Assembly (NCBI RefSeq): GCF_000226095.1
Contig: NC_016475.1
Span: forward strand, 3,286,001 to 3,350,000
Origin: Thermothelomyces thermophilus ATCC 42464
Lineage: Eukaryota > Ascomycota > Sordariomycetes > Sordariales > Chaetomiaceae
Direction: 5' to 3'
Length of the DNA: 64,000 bases
Under the pieces are notes generated by a model. That model saw only the letters and a program-made list of their open reading frames with translations. It did no database searches and was not told where the DNA came from. The number at the start of each line of letters is the position of its first letter. Position 1 is the first letter of the stretch. A program made the translations under genes and the position numbers. Positions 24,075 to 34,149 of this stretch are shown one piece after another.

Positions 24075-27000
24075 ATGGCTACTAACGTCACGGCCGAACA
24101 GCTACTCACTTAGCTTAGTCAACTCTAGTAGCGAATCTAGGAGTTAGACTAGAGAGATAAGGCTGCTTAAGCTCGAATTAAGGAACTCGAGAACCGCGAA
24201 AAGTACTTATAGAAGCTAGTTAACGAGGCCTATGCTAAAATCGAGACGCTCGAGACCGCTAAAGCAAGCTATATTAAGATCGAACTACCTAATAAATATA
24301 GAGGAACTAAGGAGGATCTTGTAGGATTCCTAATAAACCTCTGATCCTACTTCTGGCTTAATGACGATAAGTTTCTAGACGATAAAGCTAAAGTCCTCTA
24401 TATAGCTACAAGACTAGAGGGTAAGGTACTTAGATGGTTTAAGCCTATATAGAATGACTATCTCATTAAAGAAGACGAAGACGACTAAGACGCGTTTATA
24501 TAGGTAGTCTTCCGATCTTACGACCGTTTTAAAGAAGAGCTTTGGAAGGTTTTTAGTGATAAGGATAAGAAGATTTATACGTAAGAAAGACTTGTTAATC
24601 TCTAATAGACCAAGTTAGTAGCCTCCTACGTTATATAGTTTAGATAGGATATACTTAAGTCATAGCTTAATGACGAGGCGTTAATGTAACTATTCTATAA
24701 CGGCTTAAAGGAAAAGGTTAAAGACAAGCTATATAAGTACGATTAGCCTAAGACCCTAGATAAATATATTATATAGGCTATTAGAATCGATGATTGACTC
24801 TATATATAAGAGTAATAAAAACGAGGTCAAATAAATAGAACTATAGTTAAGGCTAATGACAAGAAAAAGCGAGCATACGTTAATACCTTATATAGGACGT
24901 ACCCTAGAGCTATAGATATAGATATAGCGTAGAAGTAGGACCGGAAGAAGACGACTAAAGACAAGTCTAATGTTACCTACTATAACTACGGAAAGAAAGG
25001 GCACTATAAGCGAGAATGCTAGAGCCTAAAGAAAGAATAGAAACTAACCCCTAGAAAGGAAATTACGACTATTAATAAAACTACTAAGGATATTATCGAA
25101 GTAATGGCTACAAGCTACGAAGACAAGGGTAGTAATATAGACAGTCTTAGATACGACGGCGACGGTAAAGACAAATAAGCACCATACTCCGAACTGGTCA
25201 CTATAGACCTAAAGATAGGTCTTGCCAAATGGGACATGGCAAGAGAATATACACTGCTAGTTTCGATTCTCTTAGTCTTGAGGTAGTAGGGTTTTATAGT
25301 TATATAGAGGTAGGATAGATTGTAGATAACCGATACCTAAGGAATTAGAAGACCTAGACCTAATGTTTTATTCCTCTAGGAACGAATCGAATAGTATTAT
25401 AATGAAGTTTTTTAGCTTAACGTAGAACTACGTAAATGAGATAGACACTTAATTTGACTTATCTACTAGAGCAATAGAATAAGAGACGAAATAAGGGAAC
25501 TCTAACATATTATAGAAACTATTAAAGGAGAATAGCCTATAATATATAATAGGCCTAATAGCTATACCAAGTATCTTGATGGCTAACAACTTAGTAACGA
25601 CGTATAGAACCTAGAATACTAGTTTATACAAGTAAACCACGGAAAAGACAAGCGTATATAGGAAAGCTACTAGAAGAAATACTCCTATATTAGTACTAGA
25701 GTACCTACGGTCTATATATAATAGGAAGGATTTAGGAAAGAATTCCAATACCTCCTAGGTAACGCTATACAACTACACCCTTGACACGAGGCACATACGC
25801 AAGTGCCCTAGTTCCAGTGTGTAGCACACGAATGCCGATACCACTTCCACGACAAATTCGAAAATAATCACTAGCCGACCTGGCAAAGAAATAAGGACGG
25901 AAGTTTATACCCTGTGAAATAAGTCTACGATATAAGAAACAGAGCAGCCGAATTGCTCTAGAAGATCGAAGCCTACGATCTAGAAAGTATTACGATAGTT
26001 CTAAGACGAGCCTAGCCTAGGCACTGCGGAACCGGACGAGACATATAGGACTCGTGCTAGAGCAACGATTGCCTCTATTATATGGACGAAAAGAAATTAC
26101 GAATTTAGGAGCTTTAGATAAAGCTATAGCACGTATAACGGAAAGCAGAACAGACCTAATAGTAGGAAGCTATAAGCACTAAATAGCTTATAGAAATAAG
26201 TACGATTGACAAAGCTGCTATTAGCCAAATAATTAAAGAGGTTAGTACTGACCTAGGAAATAGGTCAGGGCCCTTCGAGGGGCCTAGAAACCATTAACGC
26301 CTATGTAGCGGCGAGTAGTAGCGTAGTATAGGAGGGACTAGTATAAGAGACTACTATATCGAGACCTCCTAGCAGAAATATAGGAAATTGCTATAATCTT
26401 TAGACGACGGCGGCAAGACAAGTAATTATAAATAACAGCATAGTAGAAATAGCACGAAATGCTTGTATTAGTAGATAGTAGAGTAGAGATAAATCTAATT
26501 TCGCTAATACTTGTAAATCAGCTATAGATACCCTAGAGAATAAAGCGGAAGCATAGTATAGTCAAAGGGCCATTCCCGACGTAATAGGTATATAGGGAGA
26601 CCAAACCGATCGACATTACTATGGCAGGGAAGACTATAGTAATTATATTTAGCATCGTAGACATAGGTAACGACAAAGATATAATATTAGGGTTACTATA
26701 GCATGAAGACTACGACCTAGACATTAGCTAGAAGAATGGTAGCTACCTGCAACCCCAAATGGAGTCATATTCGACTAGCAAGATAGGGAGTATACAAGGA
26801 TCGCGAGTAGACGATGCTCAAGGAAAGGCATATCCTATAGATCTACCACAAGAGACAGATAGTGGTAGGCAGACCACTACGGACTCTAGAAGAGGCAGCA
26901 TAACAATATCAATATCGCGATAGGAGGAATAAGCTAAATCGCTAATAGCTGTTCTCTCTATTGATAAATGCAGAGCACTATAATAGGAGTAGTAGGTTAA

Positions 27001-29970
27001 GACAGGAGAAATTGCTAGCATTGCTATAGATAGAACTAAGTTCGTATATTACTAGAAAACTAAGAGACGAGATAAGACTAGGGAAGTACTAAAGGAATAT
27101 AAAGGACACCTAGCATTCGAACCGAAACATCTAGAAGGACTACTAGAATACGGCCTATAGGATTACAAGATTAAGCTCAAGGAAGGAGCACGACTAAAGT
27201 TCTTTAAGATTTACTATATAAGCTAGATATAGAACGAAGAACTTAAGTAATATTTAGAGGAAAACCTTCGAAGAGGATATATCTACCTATCGACATTACT
27301 AGTAGGCTACCTAATCCTATTTATACCTAAGAAAGATAGAAAGCTATAGTTATATGTTAATTATCGGCAACTTAATAAACAGACCGTAAAAAACCGATAC
27401 CTATTACTACTAATCTTATAGCTCCGAGATTAGTTAGCAAGAGCCTAATATTTCACACGTCTTAACTTGCCATCGGCCTATAACCATATATAGATCAAAG
27501 AAGGCGACAAGTAGAAAACGGCCTTTAGGACACCCTATAGCCACTATAAGTACCTCGTCATGCCATTTAGACTTACGAACGTGCCGGCAACGTTCTAAGC
27601 CCTAATTAATCAAGCTATCCGACCCTTTCTTAACAAATTTATAGTATATTATCTCGACGATATACTCATCTTCTCCAAGATAATAGATAAACACCAGAAG
27701 TATATAAAAGTAGTGCTAGACACGCTACACGCGTACAAGCTATTAGTTAACAAGGAAAAGAGCAAATTCCATGTTAGGAAGATAGTCTTTTTAGGATACG
27801 AGATATCCCTAGGACAAATCCGGATAGAGCCTTTAAAGGTTAAAGCTATCAAGAATTAGCTATGACTAACGTCAGTTACGGAAGTATAAAGTTTTATCAG
27901 ATTTACAAACTTCTACCGGATGTTTATTAGGAACTTTAGAGCGATCATACGACCTTTATACGAACTTATTAAGAAGAATGCTAAATTCTAATAGGAAGAA
28001 TAACACGAGCAAGCATTTATATAGATTCGCGATGCCATTACCGAAGATCTAGTACTAGTACTACTAGACCCTAAGAAGCCATTTGAGGTAGAAACAGACG
28101 CTTTAGACTATGCTATCAGAGGATAATTAGGATAACAAGATGGACAAGGAAAGCTATATCCTATAGCCTTCTTTTTAAAGAAGCTCGATAGACTATATCT
28201 TAATTACCTAATCTATAACAAGGAACTACTTGCAATTGTCGAAGCTTTCAAGGAATAGCAACTATACCTCAGTGGCACGATTAAACCGGTATAAGTATAT
28301 ATAGATCACAAGAATTTACGGTACTTTACGATAATAAAGGAGCTTAACAGACGACAAATACGATAGGCAGAATTCCTTATAGAATTTAACTTTGAGATCC
28401 GCTATAAGAAGGGCAAAGAGAATATATAAGTAGATATCTTAAGTCGACAAACAGATCACACGGAAGGATAAATAGAAACAATACTACTGTTATTTAAGGA
28501 ACGTATAGACGGAACGCTATATTACGAAACATAGATACCTATAGAAGATAATCTACTTAACTTGTTCCTAGAATACTATATAATCTTTCGAGAAGAAAGG
28601 ATTAACGAGGCATAGTATTAAGCAGCACCCGGACCAGTAGTACCTAATGGAGTAGAAGAAAAAGATAGGAAACTTTGGTACCGAGGCAAAGCGTATATCT
28701 ACGACAAAGATCAATAGCTATAGATGATTCGAGAACTCTACAAGTCGAAACTCGGAGGATATAAAGGAGTTACAAAGACTGTCGTACAAGTCAAGAAACA
28801 CTACGACTTTCTATAGTTAACGGTATGAGTTAAGGAAGTCGTACGGAGCTACGATATCTGTAATCGAAGCAAAACGGCACGATATAAGCTATATAAGCTA
28901 CTTTAGCTACTGCTAATAGCTGATGAACTATAGAGTTTAGTTATAATAGACTTTATTACGAAGCTGCTAGAATCCAAGGACATAGCTATAGGAGTAATCT
29001 ACGATAGTATTCTTACTATAGTAGACTACCTAACTAAATAGGTATACTTCTTTCCCTATAAGGAGTCCTAGACAGCCAAATAACTGGCAGACGTAATCTA
29101 TTGGCAAGTTACATTAGTATATGCTTAGCTGCAAGAATGGATCACCAATAGAGATACCAAGTTCGCGTCGAAGTTTTAGCAAGCGTTAATGCAACGATTA
29201 GGCGTTAATAGCAAGCTATCAATAGCATATTACCTATAGACTAATAGACAAACAGAGCAACTAAACCAAGTTATTAAGTAGTACCTCCGCTCTTATGTCA
29301 ACTACTAGCAAAACGATTAGGTTATACTATTGCCAATAGTATAACTCGCTTATAATACGACGCTAACAGAAACGACCAAAGTTACACCGTTCTTTGCAAA
29401 CTACAGATATAAAATAGACCTTAGGCAAGGATTAGAGGTTATAGTGCCGAGAGCAATAGTCAAAGTAGAACAAATATACATACTATATAAAAAGCTCAAA
29501 AAGGAACTCGAGTTTGTCAAGACTAGAATAAAGAACTACTATAATAAATATAGGCTCAAGGGACCTCGCCTAGAGAGGGGAGACAAAGTCTACCTAATCG
29601 TACGAAACTTACGAACCAAACGACTAAGCACGAAGCTAGACTTTAAGAAGGTTAGACCCTTTGTTATCAAAGAATGAATTTTGACATCTAACTATCGACT
29701 ATTATTACCGTTATCTATGTGACTATAGACGGATGTTTTTTATATTTTACTTCTTAAACTAGTACCGAAAAACACTAAGATTGCTACATATATCGAAGCA
29801 AAAGACAAGGAAGAAGAATAAGACATCAAAAAAATTCTAGATTTACATATTATCGATAGGGAACTATAATACCTAGTCAAGTGGCTCAATTTCGGACTAG
29901 AAAACAACTTATAGGAACTAGTTAAGAATTTAAACTGCCCTAAGAAATTAGAATAGTTCTATTAACAAAA
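24075..29970 (+). pseudogene. G2 gag-pol polyprotein with chromodomain, RIP-inactivated
   Basis: Starts at the retained ATG 24075 (MATNVTAEQLLT). Gag about 24075-25160 with IKELENREKYL and FLDDKAKVLYIATRLEG; nucleocapsid knuckle at about 24980 reads YYNYGKKGHYKREC, two of three Cys turned to Tyr. A spacer of roughly 400 codons follows, with a Cys/His cluster at 25801-25875. Protease near 26470 (LVLVDSRVEINLIS). RT about 27200-27950 with intact YYLDDILIF. RNase H about 28080-28450 (FEVETDALDYAIRG, NLRYFT, EIRYKKGKEN). Integrase about 28700-29700 (AYNTTLTETTKVTPFF, then the GPY/F-like region KVRPFVIKE). Chromodomain about 29812-29960 (IIDREL-YLVKWLNF). Stops are spread throughout, mainly TAG/TAA. 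Confidence 0.85.
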
Positions 29971-30667
29971 CCTAGATCGGCTAAAGGCAAATCTAGGACA
30001 GAACCGAAAATAGCACCCTAGTTAATAACGTCAATACTACTGTTAAGCTATATAACGGCCCCCAATTCCTACTATTTTACTACCTCTAATTTGTCTAGAT
30101 TTGACAAACCCTATATAACTATATCTGCCCCCTTCTCTACTAGGAACTCTCGTTATTCACAGACCCAAGTCAGACAGGCTAACGCCTTAGAAGCTTTATA
30201 TTAATATTCTCATAGCAAGGCTTCGGCCTCTTTCTCTTTAGCCTTTAAACGACGTTACTCGTATATAATACGATCTACTACGTTATAATCAGAGATATGC
30301 TCTCGTAAGGAAACGGGAACTTACAAGAAGAAACTAGAACGCTAGAACCATCGTAAGCATAACCCTAATACACGTAAGCCTCGTAGCGACGAGATTTTTC
30401 AATCATCTTATATACTCGGTTATACTCCATATAATGAGAACACACTATTACTACAAACCTATAATCGGAAATAAACTAAGCTAAACGCTTATAACGAATA
30501 GATACTAGGGATCTATACACATTAGACGGTATAACTAATAGCACGAAGGGCAATAAGAGGCTAAGGAGAAAAATATATACAAGGAACGTAAGGGATGTTA
30601 GCGCTATTTGAGACGGCCTAAAGAGGGCTTTCGGGTCGAAAGCCTCGGAGGGAGGGCATCGTGTCAT
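29955..30667 (-). pseudogene. G2 antisense accessory ORF (aORF), intron-containing relic
   Basis: Opposite to gag-pol, between chromodomain and 3' LTR. Exon 1, about 30667-30325, reads SNVYRSLVSIRYKRLA, then YEAYV--GYAYDGSSVLVSSC: a Cys-X2-Cys-X6-Cys-like spacing with Tyr (TAC) standing where TGC is likely. A GTAAGT donor at 30324-30319 and tandem TAG acceptors at 30280-30278 and 30277-30275 define an intron of 47 or 50 nt; both keep frame. Exon 2 reads DRIIYE-RRLKAKEKEAEALL, KASKALACLTWVCE, REFLVEKGADIVI-GLSNLD, a charged coiled-coil-like tail, ending near the chromodomain. Interruptions are all TAG/TAA/TGA one transition from sense. The true start is uncertain. Function unknown; the Cys knot suggests zinc binding. 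Confidence 0.6.
30643..30661 (+). other. G2 polypurine tract
   Basis: ctcggagggagggcatcg directly precedes the 3' LTR at 30662, the expected position of the plus-strand primer of reverse transcription. The same tract stands before the G6 3' LTR stub at 57022-57036. Confidence 0.7.
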
Positions 30668-31080
30668 GGAAATATACATATAGATGCTGCCTAAGCTACT
30701 AGTATAAATAGGCTAATCAAGTCAAAGGAACGAAAGGACTAATTATAGCATAGGAAGCATAGTAATCACTACGCTCACTAGTGATCAGGGTGATCACTGC
30801 TATACGATTACTTACGATCACCGTGATTAGGAATGATCATTAGGATTATATATATATATAGATAGTCACTTGTTATAGTGGACTCTAGGAGTTCGCCAAT
30901 GGTAATAATCACAATCATAGTACTTATACTAAGCATTGCTGATTATTATGAGAGATAACTCTAAGTGTTGTTATAAACCCTTTGGCTTCACCGAATCCCT
31001 CAGACGACCTGCCTGCTTGTCCCGCTTTACCTACCTCCGTCTAGACCCTTTTAGAAGAAGTCTGAGTTAGGTTCGTTACA
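30662..31080 (+). repeat. G2 3' LTR
   Basis: Starts tgtcatgg, ends ttcgttaca, 419 bp. Differs from the 5' LTR only by scattered transitions, consistent with RIP after insertion. Confidence 0.92.
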
Positions 31081-31083
31081 ATT

Positions 31084-31143
31084 TAATAGAAGATAGTTCT
31101 AATAGATAGAAGTTGTTCTAATTAATAGAAGAAAGTTAGTAGT
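31084..31143 (-). repeat. G1 5' LTR fragment between G2 and G4
   Basis: Matches 9235-9294 of the left LTR with G-to-A and C-to-T changes (taatagaagatagttctaat here, tgatagaagatggttccaat there). Its first two bases are also the end of the G2 target-site duplication; the sequence stops at 31143 where the G4 LTR begins. The remaining roughly 175 bases of this LTR are not in the window. Confidence 0.8.
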
Positions 31144-31472
31144 TATTATAGGCCTAGGCTATACCTAGGCTAGACAATGCCTAGGCTTTACCTAGGCATC
31201 AGAGCAGACCTACCCCGCCTTACTTACATACGCCTTACAGGTCCGTAGAGCGTTCGTTACTCGTTCGTAACTCGTCCGGTAGACACGTAGCTAAGGCCTA
31301 GTTAGGGCCTAACCCGGAGCCTAACCAGGCCCTACCTAGGTTATATATATATATATTAGTTAAAAGGCACTCCTCTAAATAACTCTTGTATTTTTCCTCT
31401 TTTTCCTCCCTAAGGTAGTTAAATAAAACATTGTACACTTATCTATAGATATTATAAGGCTAGTATATTACA
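31144..31472 (+). repeat. G4 5' LTR (329 bp)
   Basis: Starts tattatagg (TG changed to TA) and ends tattaca. Contains CTAGG/CCCGGG-type inverted pairs near the start. It is matched in inverted orientation by both G3 LTRs, which retain more GC (for example ggcccgggct). Confidence 0.85.
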
Positions 31473-32106
31473 TTTTGACTACCTTCCTTACCGGTAGTAA
31501 TTCCCTAAGGGAGTTATCGATAATGTAATTATAGCGAATTTAGGAGTATATAGGCCCTTAGGCTTAGCGGAATTATAGGAGCTTATCTACTCCCTTTAAG
31601 TAGTAGTAGAATAGTAGAATACTATAATTGATACCTTCTAGGCATCCTAAACCTAACCTATCCTAACTCCTAAGTTAGCTAGGGTACCCTTTAAAGCTTA
31701 ACGGCTATAGCAGAAGTATCTCCTAACCGGACAACCTTTTGACGGTAAGAAGAAACTCTTTATAGTATAGAAGAGCATAATAAAATATGTCCTTATAGCT
31801 AATAGAGATTTCATCGGCTCTAACTATAATTAGTAGGTCTTTATCTAGGGAAACCTTATATACTAGGTATAGACCTAAGTTACGGCCTACTATAAATCTA
31901 TAGGCCTAAAAGTTAGGTATAACCTGACTTAGTTCCTCTAATATCTCGAAAGCATCTTCTCTAACCCCTATAAGAAGATAGTAGCCTTATTAGAACTAGA
32001 ACTCTTATAATAAAGGGATAATAAATTATTTACTACCTTTATTATTTAGTTTAAGGCCAAGCTATCAAAAGTAGGTAGCCTCCTTTAGAGTAACAAGCTA
32101 TACCTA
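31473..32106 (+). pseudogene. G4 gag, first part
   Basis: Begins ttttgactaccttc just after the LTR, then RIP-damaged gag that aligns with the reverse complement of 38370-39003 in G3. Readable pieces include SLSREPYILGI and a Leu/Glu-rich stretch near 31990-32100. It is interrupted at 32106 by G3 and continues at 39333. Confidence 0.7.
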
Positions 32107-32430
32107 TATAATGTACTAGCCTTATAGTAACTATAGATAAGCATATAATATTTTATTCGACTACCTTAGGGAGGAAAAAAAGAAAGAACACAAAAGTTAT
32201 ATAGAGGGGCGCCTTTTAAGTGTGTACGTTGTGACCTAGGTAGGGCCCGGTTAGGCTCTAGGTCGGGCCCTAACCAGGCCTTAGCCGCGTATCCACCGGA
32301 CGAGTTACGAACGAGTAACGAACGCTCTGCGGACCCGTAGGGCGTAGGTGAGTGGGGCAGGGTGGGTCCGTTCCGTGCCCGGGTAAAGCCCGGGCATTGT
32401 CTAGCCTGGGTGTAGCCCGGGCCTATAATA
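32107..32430 (-). repeat. G3 3' LTR
   Basis: tataatgtactagcc ... gggcctataata on the plus strand. Nearly the same as 39004-39327. An apparent 76-codon frame at 32352-32582 crosses this LTR border and is not a gene. Confidence 0.9.
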
Positions 32431-32730
32431 TACCCCCCCTCTTTTTTCGTGGTCGCCGGGCTAACCTGCCCTGTATTGCGCCCTATATATCGGTCTTACG
32501 AGCGGGCCTTATGCCTTCCTTCCTTTGTCGCTATAATAATGTGACTTGTATATATAATGGCGTGTTATATATAAATAGGTAGCTATTCGAGTTCGGATAA
32601 AACCTATACTTCCTTCCCTTTATTATTAGAATAACGCGACCTATATATATAGTAGTAAGTTATATATATAATAAGTAGTCTGCCTAGGCCTAGTGTACTC
32701 CCTTACTACCCTCTTCCTATACCTATAAAT

Positions 32731-33941
32731 ATGCCTTCCTCTTCCCTCCTCCTCTTAATTTTTCTTACCTATAACTAACTCTCTTCCTTTATACCCTCTA
32801 ACCGCCTCTGCCTCTTATAATTACGCTTACTGCCCATACCCTTGTTATACTCTTAAGTTTTTTTTTTTTTAATTAGTATCTATCTAGTATATTAATAGCT
32901 ATTAGTTTGCTTAGTAATAGTAGTAGTAATTGCTACCTTAGTAATAACAAGAATAAAGATTGCTATATAAGTTTTTCCCTTACCTATATTAATTTTGGCT
33001 ATTATATATATATATAAGGTATAGACTAACTCCTTATTTTATAGCATAAGAATGCTAACCTCTCCCTTGGCAGGTATACTATCAAGGGCGACTCCTCTAA
33101 CGAGGAGTTAGAACTATAGCCTAAGAAGTAATAGTACTGCCTACCGTATGTTAACTGACTTCTAAAAGGCGACAAGGTCGAGTATATCTAGGGTTAGGGC
33201 GCCTCCTATACAACATACTATAAGAACTATAGGAGCTGCGTTTAGGATCTATAGCTCTAGGCCAACAACCCCTGCCTATATATAGGCATTAAGAAAATCG
33301 TAGGTTGTTATAATGCTAGTACCGCCCTCGCCTCCCCTGCCTGCTACAAGACCGCCAACCAGGGCGCCTATCGCGCCGTCCTAACGCCTAAGTTCTCCAC
33401 GCTAGTGCGTTCGTTCTCTACGCTCTTCGAGGCCGCCTAGTCTAACCGTTTACCTAGATAGGCCGCCTTCGCCCCTGCCCTAGCTACAAGTTCTCGTCAT
33501 TCTAGTAACGACTTCGCCCTAGTCGTTGCTACTACTACCCCTAATACCCCTACCTATCATAGTAATATTATCTAGCCTACTACTAGCCCTAACCCTACCC
33601 TATAAGCTACTAGGCAGCTTATATACTACACTATAGTATAGAACAATAGTATACTATACTAGATATAGTATATGAACGAGAACATATTGACTTTGGTCGA
33701 CACTAATGCTACCCTCATTGCCTATGTCCTAGGCACCCTATTGCCTACCTCCTATATCTATATAAGCACCTCTACATGCCCTATACCTATGCCGATCGAC
33801 TTCGGCCGTTTCTATGCCTACCGCTCTTCCTTGCCTGCTAAGCGTATAGTACGCCCGGTCTATAACTATAATAACCCTACCCTTATTACTATAACTATTG
33901 TTTTAGAGGAGGAGAATAAGGAGGAGGATATTACGGAGTAA
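32731..33941 (+). pseudogene. G3 antisense accessory ORF (aORF), spliced-looking relic
   Basis: Opposite to the minus-strand gag-pol of G3, between chromodomain and 3' LTR. A candidate ATG with a Ser/Leu-rich start (MPSSSLLLL) is at 32731. A well-formed fungal 3' splice site stands at 33053-33073 (branch gctaac, then cag). From 33074 one frame runs to TAA 33939-33941: YTIKGDSSNEELEL, then CYNASTALASPACYKTANQG, AYRAVLTPKFSTLVRSF, FAPALATSSRHSSNDFALVV, and the last 89 codons (33672 on) are fully open, ending in an acidic LEEENKEEDITE. Stops are TAG/TAA only. No known domain recognised. The same protein, equally placed, is seen in G4 (46850-47340). Confidence 0.6.
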
Positions 33942-34149
33942 GCGTATCGTGCTCTAGTCGGTATGTTTGTTTTTGTTTTTGTAATTAGATCATCTCTATA
34001 ACGCGTCTATAACGCATTTGTAACGTATCTGTAACGTATCTGCCGCTTGTTCGCCCTAGGTTTGCTTGCCTGTATGTAAATTCTAAATTGTTTATTTTTA
34101 TACCCTTCCCTGCCTCCTATTTGTGATTAGTCTATTATTGTAATATATA

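Larger units (their letters stand above)
23590..31080 (+). mobile_element. G2: complete Ty3/Gypsy chromovirus (7.49 kb)
   Basis: Two LTRs of identical length (419 bp, 23590-24008 and 30662-31080) and an exact 5-bp target-site duplication attta (23585-23589 and 31081-31085). It inserted two bases into the right LTR of G1. Between the LTRs lie gag-pol ending in a chromodomain, an antisense accessory frame, and a polypurine tract before the 3' LTR. It is the only complete member of its family in the window; G5, G6 and G7 are relatives. Confidence 0.93.
9235..31143 (-). mobile_element. G1: Ty3/Gypsy chromovirus, outermost visible element of the stack
   Basis: Minus-strand LTR retrotransposon. 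Its 3' LTR is 9235-9470. The body continues leftward-to-rightward as 9471-11141 and 17703-23587, split by LINE1 (11142-17689). The 5' LTR starts at 23588, is split by G2 after two bases, continues at 31086, and is split again by G4 at 31144; the remainder must lie beyond the window. The polypurine tract on the minus strand, ggcaggggacttga, directly abuts the 3' LTR at 9471. Coding relics in order are Gag with a basic R/D-rich region, aspartic protease, RT, RNase H, integrase and chromodomain. Heavily RIP-mutated inside, much less so in the gene-facing LTR. Left flank pentamer is ctttc (9230-9234); its partner is not visible. Confidence 0.82.

Noticed and set aside
26818-27021. 67-73 codon antisense frame repeated at 53193-53414 and 60277-60498
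   Set aside because: Conserved only because the three copies are the same retrotransposon segment; it lies inside gag-pol, has no start or splice conservation and no domain.
30476-30679. Hydrophobic 67-codon start of the G2 antisense frame as a signal peptide or membrane anchor
   Set aside because: Its ATG codons depend on a RIP transition in the LTR (5' LTR reads tgtcacgg), so the true N-terminus is unresolved and a membrane role is not supported.
32352-32582. 76-codon frame with Gly/Pro-rich start
   Set aside because: Crosses the G3 LTR boundary and polypurine tract; its openness comes from GC-rich LTR sequence.
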